NCBI GenBank assembly: GCA_031308135.1
Contig: JAHLJT010000631.1
Location: 155,823,276 to 155,887,275 of the forward strand
Reading direction: 5' to 3'
Length of the DNA: 64,000 nt
DNA from: Acheta domesticus
Taxonomy: Eukaryota > Arthropoda > Insecta > Orthoptera > Gryllidae
A model generated the notes under the pieces. It did no database searches. It was given only the letters and a program-made list of their open reading frames with translations, and was not told where the DNA came from. A program made the translations under genes and the position numbers. How positions within the stretch are numbered: the stretch's first letter is position 1; every line of letters begins with the position of its first letter. Shown here one piece after another: positions 23,557 through 34,916 of the stretch.

Positions 23557-26251
23557 AATATGAATTTCCGTTTTTTATTTCATGTTATTTTGCCATTCAT
23601 ATAAACCCAACATACGTCAAATTATAGCTTAAAAAGTAAATTTTCTAATGATACTGACTATTTAAACTGTCATGTCGCGCAGTCAGGTCGCGCATGCCAT
23701 CATAATTGGCGCGCGAACAGCGAGGTAGCGCACTCTGTCGGGGGTCAGCGAGCGAATTCCGCTGCTAATTCAACATGTACACTTTCGATTTCAAATACTT
23801 ACACGGAAGACCAAGACTTGTAAAACTAAACTTCCAACAACTTTAATAATTGTGTTTTTAATAAATGGTATTGTAAGTAGCTTTGCTATAATTGTTTTTA
23901 AAAATTTTATTACCATAAAATCGAAACATATTTGAAATAATTTTCTGCATTAAACTGTTCTTGAAATGTTACTTGATTATAATAGTACATTATGAAACGA
24001 TGATGTAATGATGGGTATTAATACACGAGTGTGAAATTACGATACGAGCGAGGAACGAGCGTGTATCGTAAACTTCACACAAGTGTATTAATACCCATTA
24101 CATCGAGTTTCATACGGTACTTTTTCTACAACTTATGGTAACTTTTATATGTTAAACCTTTCTACTGAATCGTTTCCTGGCAGTCGACACTCAAGATTCG
24201 GCCAAGACCACCTAGCGTGCACCTCTCTACCCTACACGCACAGATGGCTTTGTTTTACCAGAGCACTTGCGAGGGACTACAAAAGTTCCGGGATTAATAT
24301 TCCGACGTCACCATTTTCGCATTTTCTTTCATTTCTTGAAATGTCAACACCACCAGAAAGAACCACCATTCACTAAATATTTTCAACTAAAGAATTGGCC
24401 GGTTTTTAAGGACAACCACACAGCAGCAGCAAATAACACAAAATGACTCGCGTGATCTCGCGTGGAGATTTTAACGTCACTCAAATGTTCTCTGCAATAA
24501 CTACCACTGCGCTAGTCAAATACGATCAAAGTGAAATTACTATCCAATTTATTTTAACTAATATTTCATGTAAAAATCACTACTAATAAAAGAAATTAAG
24601 AAAGAGAAGCATAAAATAATATTAAATGCAATTTTAATATACACACTCGAACGAAACATTTACTGCAAAGATTTTCAATGATTAATGAAGTGACAATATT
24701 GGTTTGTAAGTGAGTCTGTGATTAGTCAAGAACCTGTATCATAATGAAAACTGTATCGAAATGATCATTGATCATCATTATGCATCTGGTTGCAGCCATC
24801 CAATGACAGCATTGTACAATGGGAATAGAAAAAAATATTCTAGGAGGCAGTGAAAACTCGGAGCTGAATAAAAGTTTCACATATTTCGGTAGCAATATTT
24901 CTCTTTTTTGTAATTCCCGTGATTTTAATTCTCCATTTGTTTCATGTAATGTCTTTATTCGTGAAATAGTAGCACTAAATATTATTCGAAGTGCTGTGAT
25001 ATTACTTATGATAAATAATATTTGATGAATTTTCTGTGATATTTGTTATAATTTCTAGTGTTTGAAGACCAAAACTATAAGGGATGTACATGATATACCT
25101 TTGTTTCTTTAATTTTTTTCTAGTTCTTAGGTATTATGCTAAATATTGAGTTATACTCTATAAATACAGCTTACACCTGAGATTATAGAAGTCTTACACC
25201 TGAGATTATATAGCCTTCCAGAAGTGCTCAGGTGATTGCGACCCGGTTTCGCAACCGAAGTCCGGAGGTCGCAGTAAAAAACTAGCACGCAGGAACGTTT
25301 AATTTTTGTTTTGGTTTTAGGTACTGCACCATTTTCGACAGCCTGATTTTTACTCCTAACTAATTTTACCTTTACCAATAAGATATTCCGAATAACCTGA
25401 TTAAAGTTTCAGGTGATGGAATATTTTGAACTGAAAGTGCAAACTGCTGCAGGAGTGTCCTCTGCACAACATCAGTTACAGGTATCTTTTGAAAGAAAAA
25501 CAATGTGTGTAAAATCTCTTGCAACTTTACTGCGTTGTAAAACATTACATTTATAAAATGTTTTTAAAAAATCTTTCTAAAAAGGTAGAGAAATAAACAT
25601 AGGTTTGAGATCTTTAGTGAAGAATAGGATTACGTACTACTAGTTTTATTTAAGTTCTTTATTATTTGTTCAATTCTCCTCATTGAATTGGCTTGGAACT
25701 ATTTTTTGGAGAGTACATGCTCTGTTCTTGATGTAATAAAATAGGAAGAAAAAATGCTTTAATTTTTTAAATTTAAATTTGTCAAAAGTTAAGAAAAGTA
25801 ACTAAAGAACTTCCACAATGGGTGATAAAGTTCAAAAGCTCCCATTGCTTGAATTTCTGTAATTTTGTTACTCGACGTTGAGTATACATCACAATCCTTT
25901 AGAAGAGACGAGCTGAAAGTTACAACTAGCGGAAATTCGTGCTTTGAAGGGAAGCTGAGGGCTGTGTTTGCACCGGCGAGAAGGATGACCGAATATTAAA
26001 AGTGAGATCACAAGCGGATGAAACACAAGGCAAGTAAATGGAGGAATGCGAAGGAAATGAGCTTGCAAAAATATTCAGTTGGATTCAAATGTATGACTAG
26101 TTTTGAAGCACAGGATACTGTTTGTTGACGAAACTGCAGATCCTTTGAGAGTAACAAGTACATTGTAAACAACTTTCGATGACCAACACGAGACATCACA
26201 ACGATTAGGATACGATGTATCAAGATTGTACTTTGAAAGTAATAAAAAATA
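23557..26251. other. Unassigned AT-rich DNA
   Basis: Apart from the palindromic MITE at 23984-24121, no gene or element is recognised. A 17-bp direct repeat, TTACACCTGAGATTATA, occurs at about 25169 and 25194. ORFs here are below about 75 codons and lack motifs. Confidence 0.5.
23984..24121. mobile_element. 138-bp palindromic MITE
   Basis: The two halves are inverted copies: left AGTACATTATGAAACGATG then TAATGATGGGTATTAATACAC; right, read inverted, AGTACCGTATGAAACTCGATG then TAATGGGTATTAATACAC. Only a handful of bases separate the arms, so it would form a near-complete hairpin. A half-like relative lies at about 61896-61950. Superfamily not determined. Confidence 0.75.
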
Positions 26252-26253
26252 AG

Positions 26254-26317
<64 letters not shown>
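26252..26317. repeat. (CT)n-(AT)n compound microsatellite
   Basis: A run of CT dinucleotides to 26290 is followed by AT dinucleotides to 26317, directly abutting the left LTR. AT dinucleotides continue on the far side of the element (29797 onward), so the retrotransposon inserted into the microsatellite. Confidence 0.9.
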
Positions 26318-26321
<4 letters not shown>

Positions 26322-26542
26322 GGAATCGCAGGCTTACGATTCCCAGAAAAGGTAGAACACGAATTGCCGTAACGAACGTGTATTAATCAAAGATACAAAA
26401 TGCACACTCTTTCAACAAAATACATGAGACTTCATAATAATATTCGTAACGTTGTTTTTCTATGGCAACCATGCTTCTGCCTCTTCCACCACGCGGCGCC
26501 GTCGTAGCCAAACACCGCGCTAGTCAAACATCAGATCCCACA
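26318..26542 (-). repeat. 3' LTR of the Gypsy element
   Basis: Starts TGTAGGAATCGCAGG on the plus strand and ends GATCCCACA; on the coding strand this is TGTGGGATC ... CCTACA, so it has TG...CA termini. It is a near-identical direct copy of 29573-29798. Confidence 0.93.
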
Positions 26543-26553
26543 TTCGGCCATCC

Positions 26554-29208
26554 TCAAAAGCCTTCAGTCCCTGAAGGGAAAACGTACGGCTTCAAGTAGT
26601 CGGCTGCTGATGTTGTAATCGTGGCTCCACCTGGGTCGAACTGCGTCCTCTTGATCGCCACCCTGTCGCCTGTTTGGTAATTAAGGGCTTCTTTCGACTG
26701 TTTGATATGGTACCTCCGATTTTCTTCCTGGATCTTCAGGATGGATTCTTTCTCTAACTTTCGAAGATCTTGTCTCTTACGATCAAACAGCTGGACTGCT
26801 TCTTGCCACAAAACTTGTAAAACGGCTGCATCATGTCTCATCTTGACGCCAACGAGGATCTCGAACAGAAACGTACCAATGCTTTGCAGGAAAGTACTGT
26901 TAATACATCTCTGTAACGCGTTCGTGTGCCGGTGCCAATGTTCGGATTTATCCTTAGACAGCTTAGTCAAATCCGGTACAATTATACTGTGGATTCGTTG
27001 CACCTGTTCATTACATGTCACTCCAGAAGTAGTAAGATCGTGCTCAATTTCTTCTTTTGTGCAGTACTCCTGAAATGTTATAGAAGTTAAAGACGATCCT
27101 CGGTCACTGATTATCCTGTGAGTATTACAAAATGATAATTGTATAATGTTTAACTTGCTAATTACTTCATTCGTATTAGTTTGTGGATCGTAAATCTGCA
27201 GAACTGATTCGTTATTCGGAGCTTCTTGAAGTTTTGTGAGTGACAGCTTTTGACCGACTCCAAAAAAGAAATTTTGTCCATCCCTGACTTCATATAATGG
27301 ATATGCGATTTTGGCATATACCCTTACAAACTTTCTAAAATAATCGATGAGGCCAAGGAAACTCTTAACTTGTTTAACACTCTTAGGGTCGGGAAATCGT
27401 TGTACAGTTTTTACCATAACTAGTGCAGGGGTTGCTGTGCCATTTTCGACAACACAACCTAAATATTCAACTTTAGTTTGGAGAAAGTCGACTAATGGCA
27501 TCGGGAATCGGTTCCTTACAACGTTGTTTAATGATCTTAAATCGATACATATTCTACGTGAATCATCTTTCTTTGCCACAATAACTAACGGACTGGCATA
27601 CTCACTGTCACAAGGTTGAATGATGCAGTTTTCCAGACTCTCCTTGATTTGGTCGTCGAATATCTTCTTCTCCTTCGGTGCTAATCGGCGTGGCTCTAGA
27701 CACTCTGGGTCATTATCAATGAGCTTGATCTTCGTTTCGATGGTGGATTTCACGTTCTTCGCTGGTGAGTAATATTCACGCAATCGGCAAAGCTTTGTTT
27801 CAAAGACAGCAGGTACATCGATTTCCCTCGACTCTATGCAGTGAAGTACCTTCAGATCGTCATGGAATTCAGTCTGCATAGAATTAAACAATTTTTCACT
27901 ATTGTCTTGTACTTCTTTATTTCCAGCTGAAAAGCGTTTCGATAACAGCTTGTCGTCCATGGTGCGGATATATCCCACACACTTACTTTCTTTTGTACAC
28001 CTCGGTGAAATGTGTCCATACTCGTTGCACTTAAAACATTTGGGCCCCTTATCCCAGATTGTACAGTTGATCCTTTCATGTTCCTTGGATCCGCAGTTGA
28101 AACACCTTTTCTGAGCTGGTCGCTTCTCACTTGAATTCTTGTAGCCTTGTGTTTGATCTTTTTTCGTTGGACTTGTTCGATTTTTCGTTCCCTCACTGCG
28201 GTACTTGCCCTCTTCCTTCTGTGCAGTTGCTATTCGTTCTCTTGATTTTACATTCATCTTCTCGTAGGTCTCTAGGCATTTCTTGAGTTCTTTGATATTT
28301 TTTGCAGTGTACAAAATGGTTTTATTGTTTTCATAGTCTTGGATTCCATCGATGATATACTCGATGAGTGCTTCCTCATCAATTGTTCCTCGACTAGCTA
28401 TTTCCATCATTGAATACAAATATTGCTTATATGTTTCATCAGATAATCGTTTACGTTCACGCAATTGTCTGTGAACTGTAGCGCTGCTAAGCTTGGAAGT
28501 AAATTCTTTCATCAGGTCCTCCTTGAAATGTTTCCATGTTGATAACTTCTTTGTCGACATAAACTTCTTTGCTGATCCTCTGAGCATACGTTTTGCGTAG
28601 ATTATCTTTTGTAAGTCTTGCCATTCTAACAACTCGCTGACATCTTCAAATTCGGAAAGCCACTGTTCAACTTGGGTTAGATCATCACCCGAAAATTCGG
28701 TTAGACTGCCCTCAACGTATCACATCACGTATCACGTATCACGTAAACCATCACGTAAAACATCACGTATCGTAAATGTCGGCTTGACTCTGTTAAGTTC
28801 ACGCCTGTCACGTCTGTTACGTGATCCGTGTGCGTCACGCGTGTCGCGCGTTAGTCGATCACTGTTTGATTCATCGTCTGACGAGTTGTCGTACGTCGTT
28901 CGCCGCACTTCCTTCATATCGATCACTTTTCTATTCGTTCGCGACTCGACGCAATTTTTCGACACCTTTTTCTTCTTGTCGCACATATGATCATAAAGAA
29001 ATTCTTCGTAGTGTTCGTCACTGTTCACATTACTTTCTGTATCTTCGTCACTGTTGTCTGTTTCTCTTTCTTCTGAATTCTTGATATTGTCCTTATCCGT
29101 GGAATTGTTTGTTCTCCTTAAGAAGATTGCTGCTGTTTTCAACCTTTCAACAAGATGAAGCCTCTTACCACCAATCGGTAACTTCAGTTTTCTCAATTCT
29201 TCTTGCAA
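26554..29208 (-). pseudogene. Gypsy gag-pol, deleted pol, two in-frame stops
   Basis: From 29208 to 26554 one reading frame is open except for two TGA codons inside a CGTGATA-type repeat at about 28714-28790. The upstream part (29208-28732) has an SAP-like start (LRKLKLPIGGKRLHLVERLK) and an acidic/basic region. The downstream part is open for over 690 codons: gag helices, zinc knuckles CFNCGSKEHERINC and CFKCNEYGHISPRC, then reverse transcriptase N-terminal motifs (ASPLVIVAKKDDSRRICIDL, then NRFPMP) joined directly to the post-catalytic LVDFLQTKVEYLG. The FxDD active site, protease and RNase H are gone; integrase resumes around RIISDRGSS. The joins keep frame. A frame change near 29210 separates the most N-terminal gag residues. 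It would package at best, not reverse-transcribe, on its own. Confidence 0.88.
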
Positions 29209-29551
29209 CTGATCAACAGTAAATTTCTCTATCTTCTTGATGTCGACTACATATTCTTCGTCCGTGATTGTAGTAATCGCTTTGGAGTCCCATTATTTTG
29301 TCCCATCTTGACATTCTTGTCAACGTATGTCTCGACCGTCGTTTCTTTTCCTTCTGCCATCTTCTTTGTTTTGTCAGTCGACGTTTCTCGTCTTGGCTTG
29401 CACCAGAATACGCGTTGAAACACGAACAAACTGAACTCGTGGTCGTCTTTCCTCTTGATTAATACAACTGCTTTGTTCCGTTTACAAGCGATTCTGTCCG
29501 GCTAACCCGTTCCGACAATTCGCGTCAATCTTTTCCAGAATTTGCCCGTAG

Positions 29552-29570
29552 ATCCCGGACAGAGCCCCCA
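29552..29570 (-). promoter_or_regulatory. Primer binding site, tRNA-Pro type
   Basis: On the coding strand, two bases after the 5' LTR, TGGGGGCTCTGTCCGGGAT matches the known tRNA-Pro primer site (TGGGGGCTCGTCCGGGAT) except for one inserted T. The insertion may be a mutation or a variant tRNA. Confidence 0.78.
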
Positions 29571-29572
29571 AA

Positions 29573-29793
29573 TGTAGGAATCGCAGGCTTACGATTCCCA
29601 GAAAAAGGTAGAACACGAATTGCCGTAACGAACGTGTATTAATCAAAGATACAAAATGCACACCCTTTCAACAAAATACATGAGACTTCATAATAATATT
29701 CGTAACGTTGTTTTTCTATGGCAACCATGCTTCTGCCTCTTCCACCACGCGGCGCCGTCGTAGCCAAACACCGCGCCAGTCAAACATCAGATC

Positions 29794-29798
<5 letters not shown>
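29573..29798 (-). repeat. 5' LTR of the Gypsy element
   Basis: Direct copy of 26318-26542 with about three substitutions and one extra A. The outermost dinucleotide reads TA instead of CA on the plus strand and merges into the (TA)n flank. Confidence 0.92.
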
Positions 29799-29843
<45 letters not shown>

Positions 29844-31738
29844 AAGCTGTCCTGAATCCGCTCAGGAACGCTTATAAATTGGCAAGAGTAAATACATCGT
29901 CGGCGGGACGCGCTGCGCCCTCACGCGGTCGCCGTTTCTTCGCTGGGAGTTTTGCGCTAGTGGCGAACGCCTCGGCCACTGGATTCAGGTCGGTGTTCAA
30001 GATAATATAATTTTGAATAGAACGTTATAAAAAGTAGTAAGAAGTGGAAACTATTTGACTATAGAATACAGTTTGGTGGATTATCCCTGTAGTTCACTAT
30101 CAAAGTCTATTACCATTAACATTTTTGCTTATTGACCGGCATACCCGTTCCATTGGTATTTCCATGGTCATTGTGAACTTTTTTTTTTCAAGAGACATCA
30201 GAAGTAATGTGCCTTTCTTAGAGGGGAACCGCATTGATTTGTGAAAGAAACTTGTTTGGTTAATAATACGCGAGTGCAGTTTTTGTTTTAAAAGAAAACG
30301 TGGAAAATGATGTTAAATTCGAGTTGAGTTGTAAAACACATTGTGATACTTGTGAATAATTATATGGGTATAAAAATATAATGGCTATGAACTGTGGAAA
30401 AATGTAAGTGAACAGTAATGCATCTTTTCGTAGGAGAGAACGTCACTGAAGTACGAAAGAATCTCATGCTAATGAAATGCTAGTACAGCTCTTACCTTCA
30501 AACCTTTAATGATAACGTTTAAATTCCAGTCGTTATGAAACAATTTGTGCCATTTGTGAATAGTTCGCAGAGTATTAATGTATGTGCTATGAATGGTCGG
30601 AAAACTTAAATGAACTTAGATGCCTGTAAATATTTATTGAAACTTGGATGTTTGTGGGGTAAAAACAATACATATTCTTTCCAATTTCAACTAAAGGTGT
30701 AGGTTGTAAAGAACTGTTAATTTATTCATATCAATTGTGATAAATGAACACGTGTAGTTTGTTTCATGCAATTTTTGTTAACATTTCGTGTTCTTAAAAC
30801 TATTTATTCATTTCAATGGTGATAAATGAAAACGTGGAGTTTGTTTCGTGCACTTTTGGTAACATTGCGTGTTCTTAAAACTATTTATGCATTTAAATTG
30901 TGATAAATGAACACGTGGAGTTTGTTTCATGCAACTTTTGGTAACATTGCGTGTTCTTAAAAACTATTTATTCATTTCAATGGTGATAAATGAACACGTG
31001 TAGTTTGTTTCATGCAACTTTTGGTAACATTTCGTGTTCTTAAAACTATTTATTCATTTCAATGGTGATAAATGAAAACGTGGAGTTTGTTTCATGCACT
31101 TTTGGTAACATTTCGTGTTCTTAAAGCTATTTATTCATTTCCATTGTGATAAATGAACACGTGTAGTTTGTTTCATGCAACTTTTGGTAACATTTCGTGT
31201 TTTTAAAAACTATGTATTCATTCCAATTGTATGTGAAATATTCCATGGTAATTCCAGTGAATTCTTTGCAAAGAATCTACTAAAGAGTGATTATGCAGTA
31301 TATGTGGGTGGATGGTTGACTGCATTTTCTGTAAACTGAAAGCACCACGGCATTTTACGCCTGAAATACCGGTGATATTGTCCTGTAAAGTAATTTCGTG
31401 TGCACTCATCTCTCTAGAGATATCTTTTATTCACTTTATTGAATTTCAATTTTTTTTGTTTCAGAAGACAATGATAGGATTTTTATTAGTGCCTATTTGA
31501 AATTCATACTTTGAAGTTAAGTATCCTTTCCAATTCATTTTTTTTGTAATGATCAAGGGTTTTTGCTTGTTTTTTTTATTCTATGGCCAATGTTACTGTC
31601 ATACTGTATTTTTGTGTTTTTGCCATCAAAGCTTATTTAATTAAATGTTGTTCAGTGGTAACGGCTTTGTGTTTATTTTTCCAAAATTTCAAGAAAAGAG
31701 CCACTTTCCCACGAATTCCCAACAACCAACCCATGGGG

Positions 31739-31740
<2 letters not shown>
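29799..31740. other. (TA)n tract then unassigned DNA
   Basis: A (TA) tract runs to about 29841. The following 29845-30000 is moderately GC-rich without a recognised product. The remainder is AT-rich apart from the minisatellite at 30720-31225; no gene is seen. Confidence 0.5.
30720..31225. repeat. 82-bp minisatellite, six units
   Basis: Six head-to-tail ~82 bp units share GTGATAAATGAAMACGTG, then GTTTGTTTCATGCA, then TTTTGGTAACATTTCGTGTT. Two unit types alternate: one with CACGTGTAG and GCAACTTTT, the other with AAACGTGGAG and GCACTTTT. The order (type A, B, A-variant, A, B, A) suggests duplication of a three-unit block. Confidence 0.9.
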
Positions 31741-31792
<52 letters not shown>

Positions 31793-33191
31793 CAGTTGTG
31801 TTAGTTACACCATTTATAACGCAAGAACGACTAAACCAATTTTAATTATTTCTGTTTTGTTGGATTCATCTCCGTCCCGAAGAACAGAATAACTAATAAA
31901 ATATCGAAAAAATGGCACTATATGGCGCTGAAGTATAAAAAACTAGATATTTCTGGAAACGCAGCCCGCTACACAGTTCGAATCCATATCGTTAAATAAC
32001 TCCTAAACAAAGCGTTGTAGAGCCCTATTCTACAGGATGAGGTCTTTTTGAACATTCTATTACATTTTTGCTGGTCCGGTGCTCCCCACCTACCGAAAGA
32101 TGTGCTGAATCTAAGTAAATAAAACAAAGTCGCGTTAATTAAACCATTTGTAACTCAAGAACGACTGGACCAATTTTAATTACCTCCGATTCGTTGGATT
32201 CATGTCCGCCCCGAATAGCAGAATAACTATTAAAATATCGGAAAATTTCACGAAAAATAATTATACAGAAAATTAATATATGAAATCAATGTTTGTTGGT
32301 TCGTGTTTAATGTGCTGCCGTACCAGGCATCCAATTGCGATAAAAATGTGTCAACTTACTGCTTGCACTTACGGGAAGTACACAGGAATTGTACAATTAT
32401 TGTAACTCCACTAGATGGCGCTAGAGCACATGATGGCGCTTCGGTGAAATGCAACTCCCAATTCACGTGAGCTTCATTGTTGCTGGGCGTTGCCGTGTGC
32501 GGTGGGGCGAGGTCGAGGAGAACACGAGGAGCAGGCGGCGCAAGTTGATGAGAGGAGAGGGAATAAGACGGAGGAACAAAGAGAGGGAAAAGAGAGGAAA
32601 AATAGAGAACGGAAAAGCGATAAGAAAAAATAGAGAGGGAAAAGGGGGGAGGGAAAATAGTGAGAGGTAAATAGAGAAAGAGGGAACATAGAGAAAGAGA
32701 GGGAAATAGAGAAAGAGGGGGAAATAGAGAAAGAGAGGAAAATAGTGAAAGAGAAGAAAAATAGAGGGAGGAGGAAAGAGAGGGCGAAATAGAGAGATGG
32801 AAATAGAGGGGAGGAATTTAGAGAGGGAGAAATAGAGAGGGGAAAAGAGAGAGGAAAATGAGAGAAAGGGAAAACAGAGAGCGGGAAAACTCAGAGGGGG
32901 AAAAGAGACACAGAGGGGAAGAAGAGACAGAGGGGAAGAAGAGGCACAGGGGGAAGAAGTGACACAGGGGGGTAGAAAAGTGGCACGGAGAGAGAAAAGA
33001 GGCACAAAGAGGGAAAAGATACACAGATGGAAAAAAGAGAGAGAGGGGAAGAGTGGGGAAAATGAGGGAGGATGAAAAATACAGGGTGAGGGAGAGAGGA
33101 GAAAAAGAGGGTGGAGAAAGAAAGAGAGGGGAGAGAGGAATATTCCTTCAATTATTTCTTGTGCGGCAGCAACGCGCCGGGTACCAGCTAG
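31741..33191 (+). mobile_element. Helitron-like non-autonomous element 1
   Basis: A (TA)n tract (31741-31790) leads into a block with AAGAACGACTAAACCAATTT and GTTGGATTCATSTCCGYCCC phrases; the block recurs about 330 bp later (31795-31915 versus 32125-32245). After AGCTTCATTGTTGCTGGGCG comes a long polypurine tract, and the 3' end is GCAACGCGCCGGGTACCAG followed by CTAG and T, with a short CGGC/GCCG stem before it. CTRR preceded by a small hairpin and followed by T fits Helitron 3' ends as I know them. No Rep/helicase gene is present. The 5' terminus is uncertain. A fragment of the same family continues at 33196-33262. Confidence 0.5.
32545..33140 (+). repeat. Polypurine (GA-rich) tract
   Basis: About 600 bp consist almost entirely of A and G on the plus strand, built from variants of GAAATAGAGAG and GGGGAAAAGAG. 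The minus strand shows a 287-codon Ser/Phe/Leu/Pro ORF purely as a consequence of this composition. Confidence 0.9.
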
Positions 33192-33769
33192 TATATAATT
33201 GAATTTACAATTCAAGCTGCTCTTCACCTCGGCTTCATTGTTGCTGAGCTTGGCCGTGTGATGCAACACCGGTGCGGTAGAACTACAGTTCTGAACGAAT
33301 GGGGAGGTAGCTAATGCGAGTAACATGAATATACTCAGATGCTTTTTGATGGAGTATTTTTTTACGGATTACTGACACTAAGGTGATCGGCTGAGAATGT
33401 AATTAGTTACCTTTCTTCTTTTCACTTTGAATACTCTTTAGGAAGTTCTACTTCCAAAACGTAACTATTTTCATATGACAGTGTAAAATACCTCTTCATT
33501 GACTAAGCGTACAACATCTAGACCATCAGGTGCTGCCGTCATGAACAAAATACTCCTGCTTGTGCGGGCGACAAAATAAAATCATGGATGACAGAGACAT
33601 GCATGGATCGTTCGTGAAGACCATTTTGTCGAAATTGAAGAGAGAACGAGAATACATTAATAACAACGTTTACGATCTTTCTAACAACGACCTCTAAAAC
33701 ATCTAATCCCGCAGTCAGTGCAGTTTCTTCTGATTTCTCGAAAACTGTCATTTATTTCAATCATAATAA

Positions 33770-34620
33770 CCATGGACATTTTGAAGTTTGGTTAAAAAAA
33801 TCAAAACCAGACAATGAAGTTAATACTCACAAAGTTGAAAAATTTCACTTGAAGAAATGCAAGAACTTCGATGTCAGAAATAAAGGTATGTACGAAGTAG
33901 ACGTGGTATTTGAAAAACGCAATGACGCCAATCTTTTCATTAAAGACAAAGACTTGGAAGCACAAGGATTATAAGCTTTTGTTCGCAATTTTAGAAAATG
34001 GAGAAAAGGAATTATAAAGAGAATTCTTACAGAATTTTCATATGAAGAAATTAAAGAAGCTTCTCGGTCAGAAATAGAAATTTTAGAGGTGAAAATGTTA
34101 AACCGAAAGTTTAAAAATGGTAATGCGGGCAGTGGTGAAGACTGGATCCCGAGCCAAACTACTGATCACTTTCGTTGGTCAGTCGCTCCTAACTGAAGTC
34201 TATATATTCCATTTTCGAAGTGCAGTAGAACCTTTTGTGCCTCGCTTAATCCAATGTTTCAAATTTTTCCACTTTGTGCCTACAGCCAAATCCTGTAAAG
34301 GTGAAGAAATTTTATCCAAGCTGTCCAGTATGTCAAATTTCATAATCATAAGAAACCTTGGTTTTAGCTGTTGGATATTCCACGCAAAGCCGTTGTCACT
34401 ATTAATCGCATTAGAAGTAACCATACGCCTCATAACACCAATTTACATAGGCATCAAAATGTCAGTAGTACAATTTGTGAATGTGGTAAAGGACCTGAAT
34501 CTATTCATATCTTTGGCAATGCAATTTATTTGATGAAAAAGAAGAAATGTTATTGAAGTTGCGGAAATTTAAGTCCCTTTCTAAGTATTGTCCTTTTCTA
34601 TTCATTTATTGCTACCCCTT
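33770..34620 (+). pseudogene. LINE remnant: ORF1 joined to ORF2 3' end
   Basis: The left part encodes a decayed Jockey/I-type ORF1 (Gag-like) in several frames: for example MLNRKFKNGNAGSGEDWIPS and, in another frame, VYIFHFRSAVEPFVPRLIQC at about 34193-34260, leading into what was a CCHC knuckle (one Cys now Phe). From about 34365 the frame changes to the C-terminal tail of a LINE ORF2: IPRKAVVTINRIRSNH, then STICECGKGPESIHIF, a CxC...H zinc-like tail. The endonuclease and reverse transcriptase that normally lie between are absent. This is an internally deleted, dead copy. Confidence 0.62.
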
Positions 34621-34916
34621 TTGGATAAAACTATTATCTCAATTATTATAAATTTTATTTTAAAAATTAATAAAAAATGTTTATCATTGTTACTTATATT
34701 TTATATTTCAACATGGGTTTGGTCGTTTCTTCATAACTTCTTATTCATTATGCAATTGTATTCTTTATTTTCACAATTGTCTCTTTCTTTTAAAGTTTAT
34801 TTTATCAACGTGTGTTCTGTAAACATACGTTTTACTGCCGATAAAAATATACTATACTCCTACTACAGTGTACGGATCACACTGCAGCACATTTCCGTCT
34901 TAAATTATTATGACGT
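34621..34916. other. AT-rich spacer
   Basis: AT-rich DNA between the LINE 3' remnant and the next element. The left part may be LINE 3' untranslated sequence; the right part may contain the true outer end of the next element (CAGTGT at 34866 faces TAGTGT inverted near 37207). Confidence 0.4.

Larger units (their letters stand above)
26318..29798 (-). mobile_element. Ty3/Gypsy LTR retrotransposon, internally deleted
   Basis: Two ~225-bp direct LTRs bound a 3.5 kb element read on the minus strand. Order on that strand: 5' LTR (29573-29798), tRNA-Pro-like primer binding site two bases further, gag with an SAP-like N-terminus and two CCHC knuckles, fragments of reverse transcriptase and integrase, 3' LTR (26318-26542). 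The LTRs differ at about three substitutions and one A-run indel, implying recent insertion. Protease, the reverse transcriptase catalytic core, RNase H and the first part of integrase are deleted, so it depends on an autonomous relative. Target-site duplication cannot be read because both flanks are (AT)n. Confidence 0.92.

Noticed and set aside
30720..31225. CRISPR-like array
   Set aside because: The whole 82-bp unit repeats; there are no unique spacers and the context is eukaryotic.
29708..31845. ORFs containing Tyr-Ile repeats
   Set aside because: Translations of (TA)n microsatellites.
32463..33326. 287-codon minus-strand ORF rich in Ser, Phe, Leu and Pro
   Set aside because: It is the complement of a polypurine tract, which cannot contain stops on that strand; no protein motif outside the low-complexity run.
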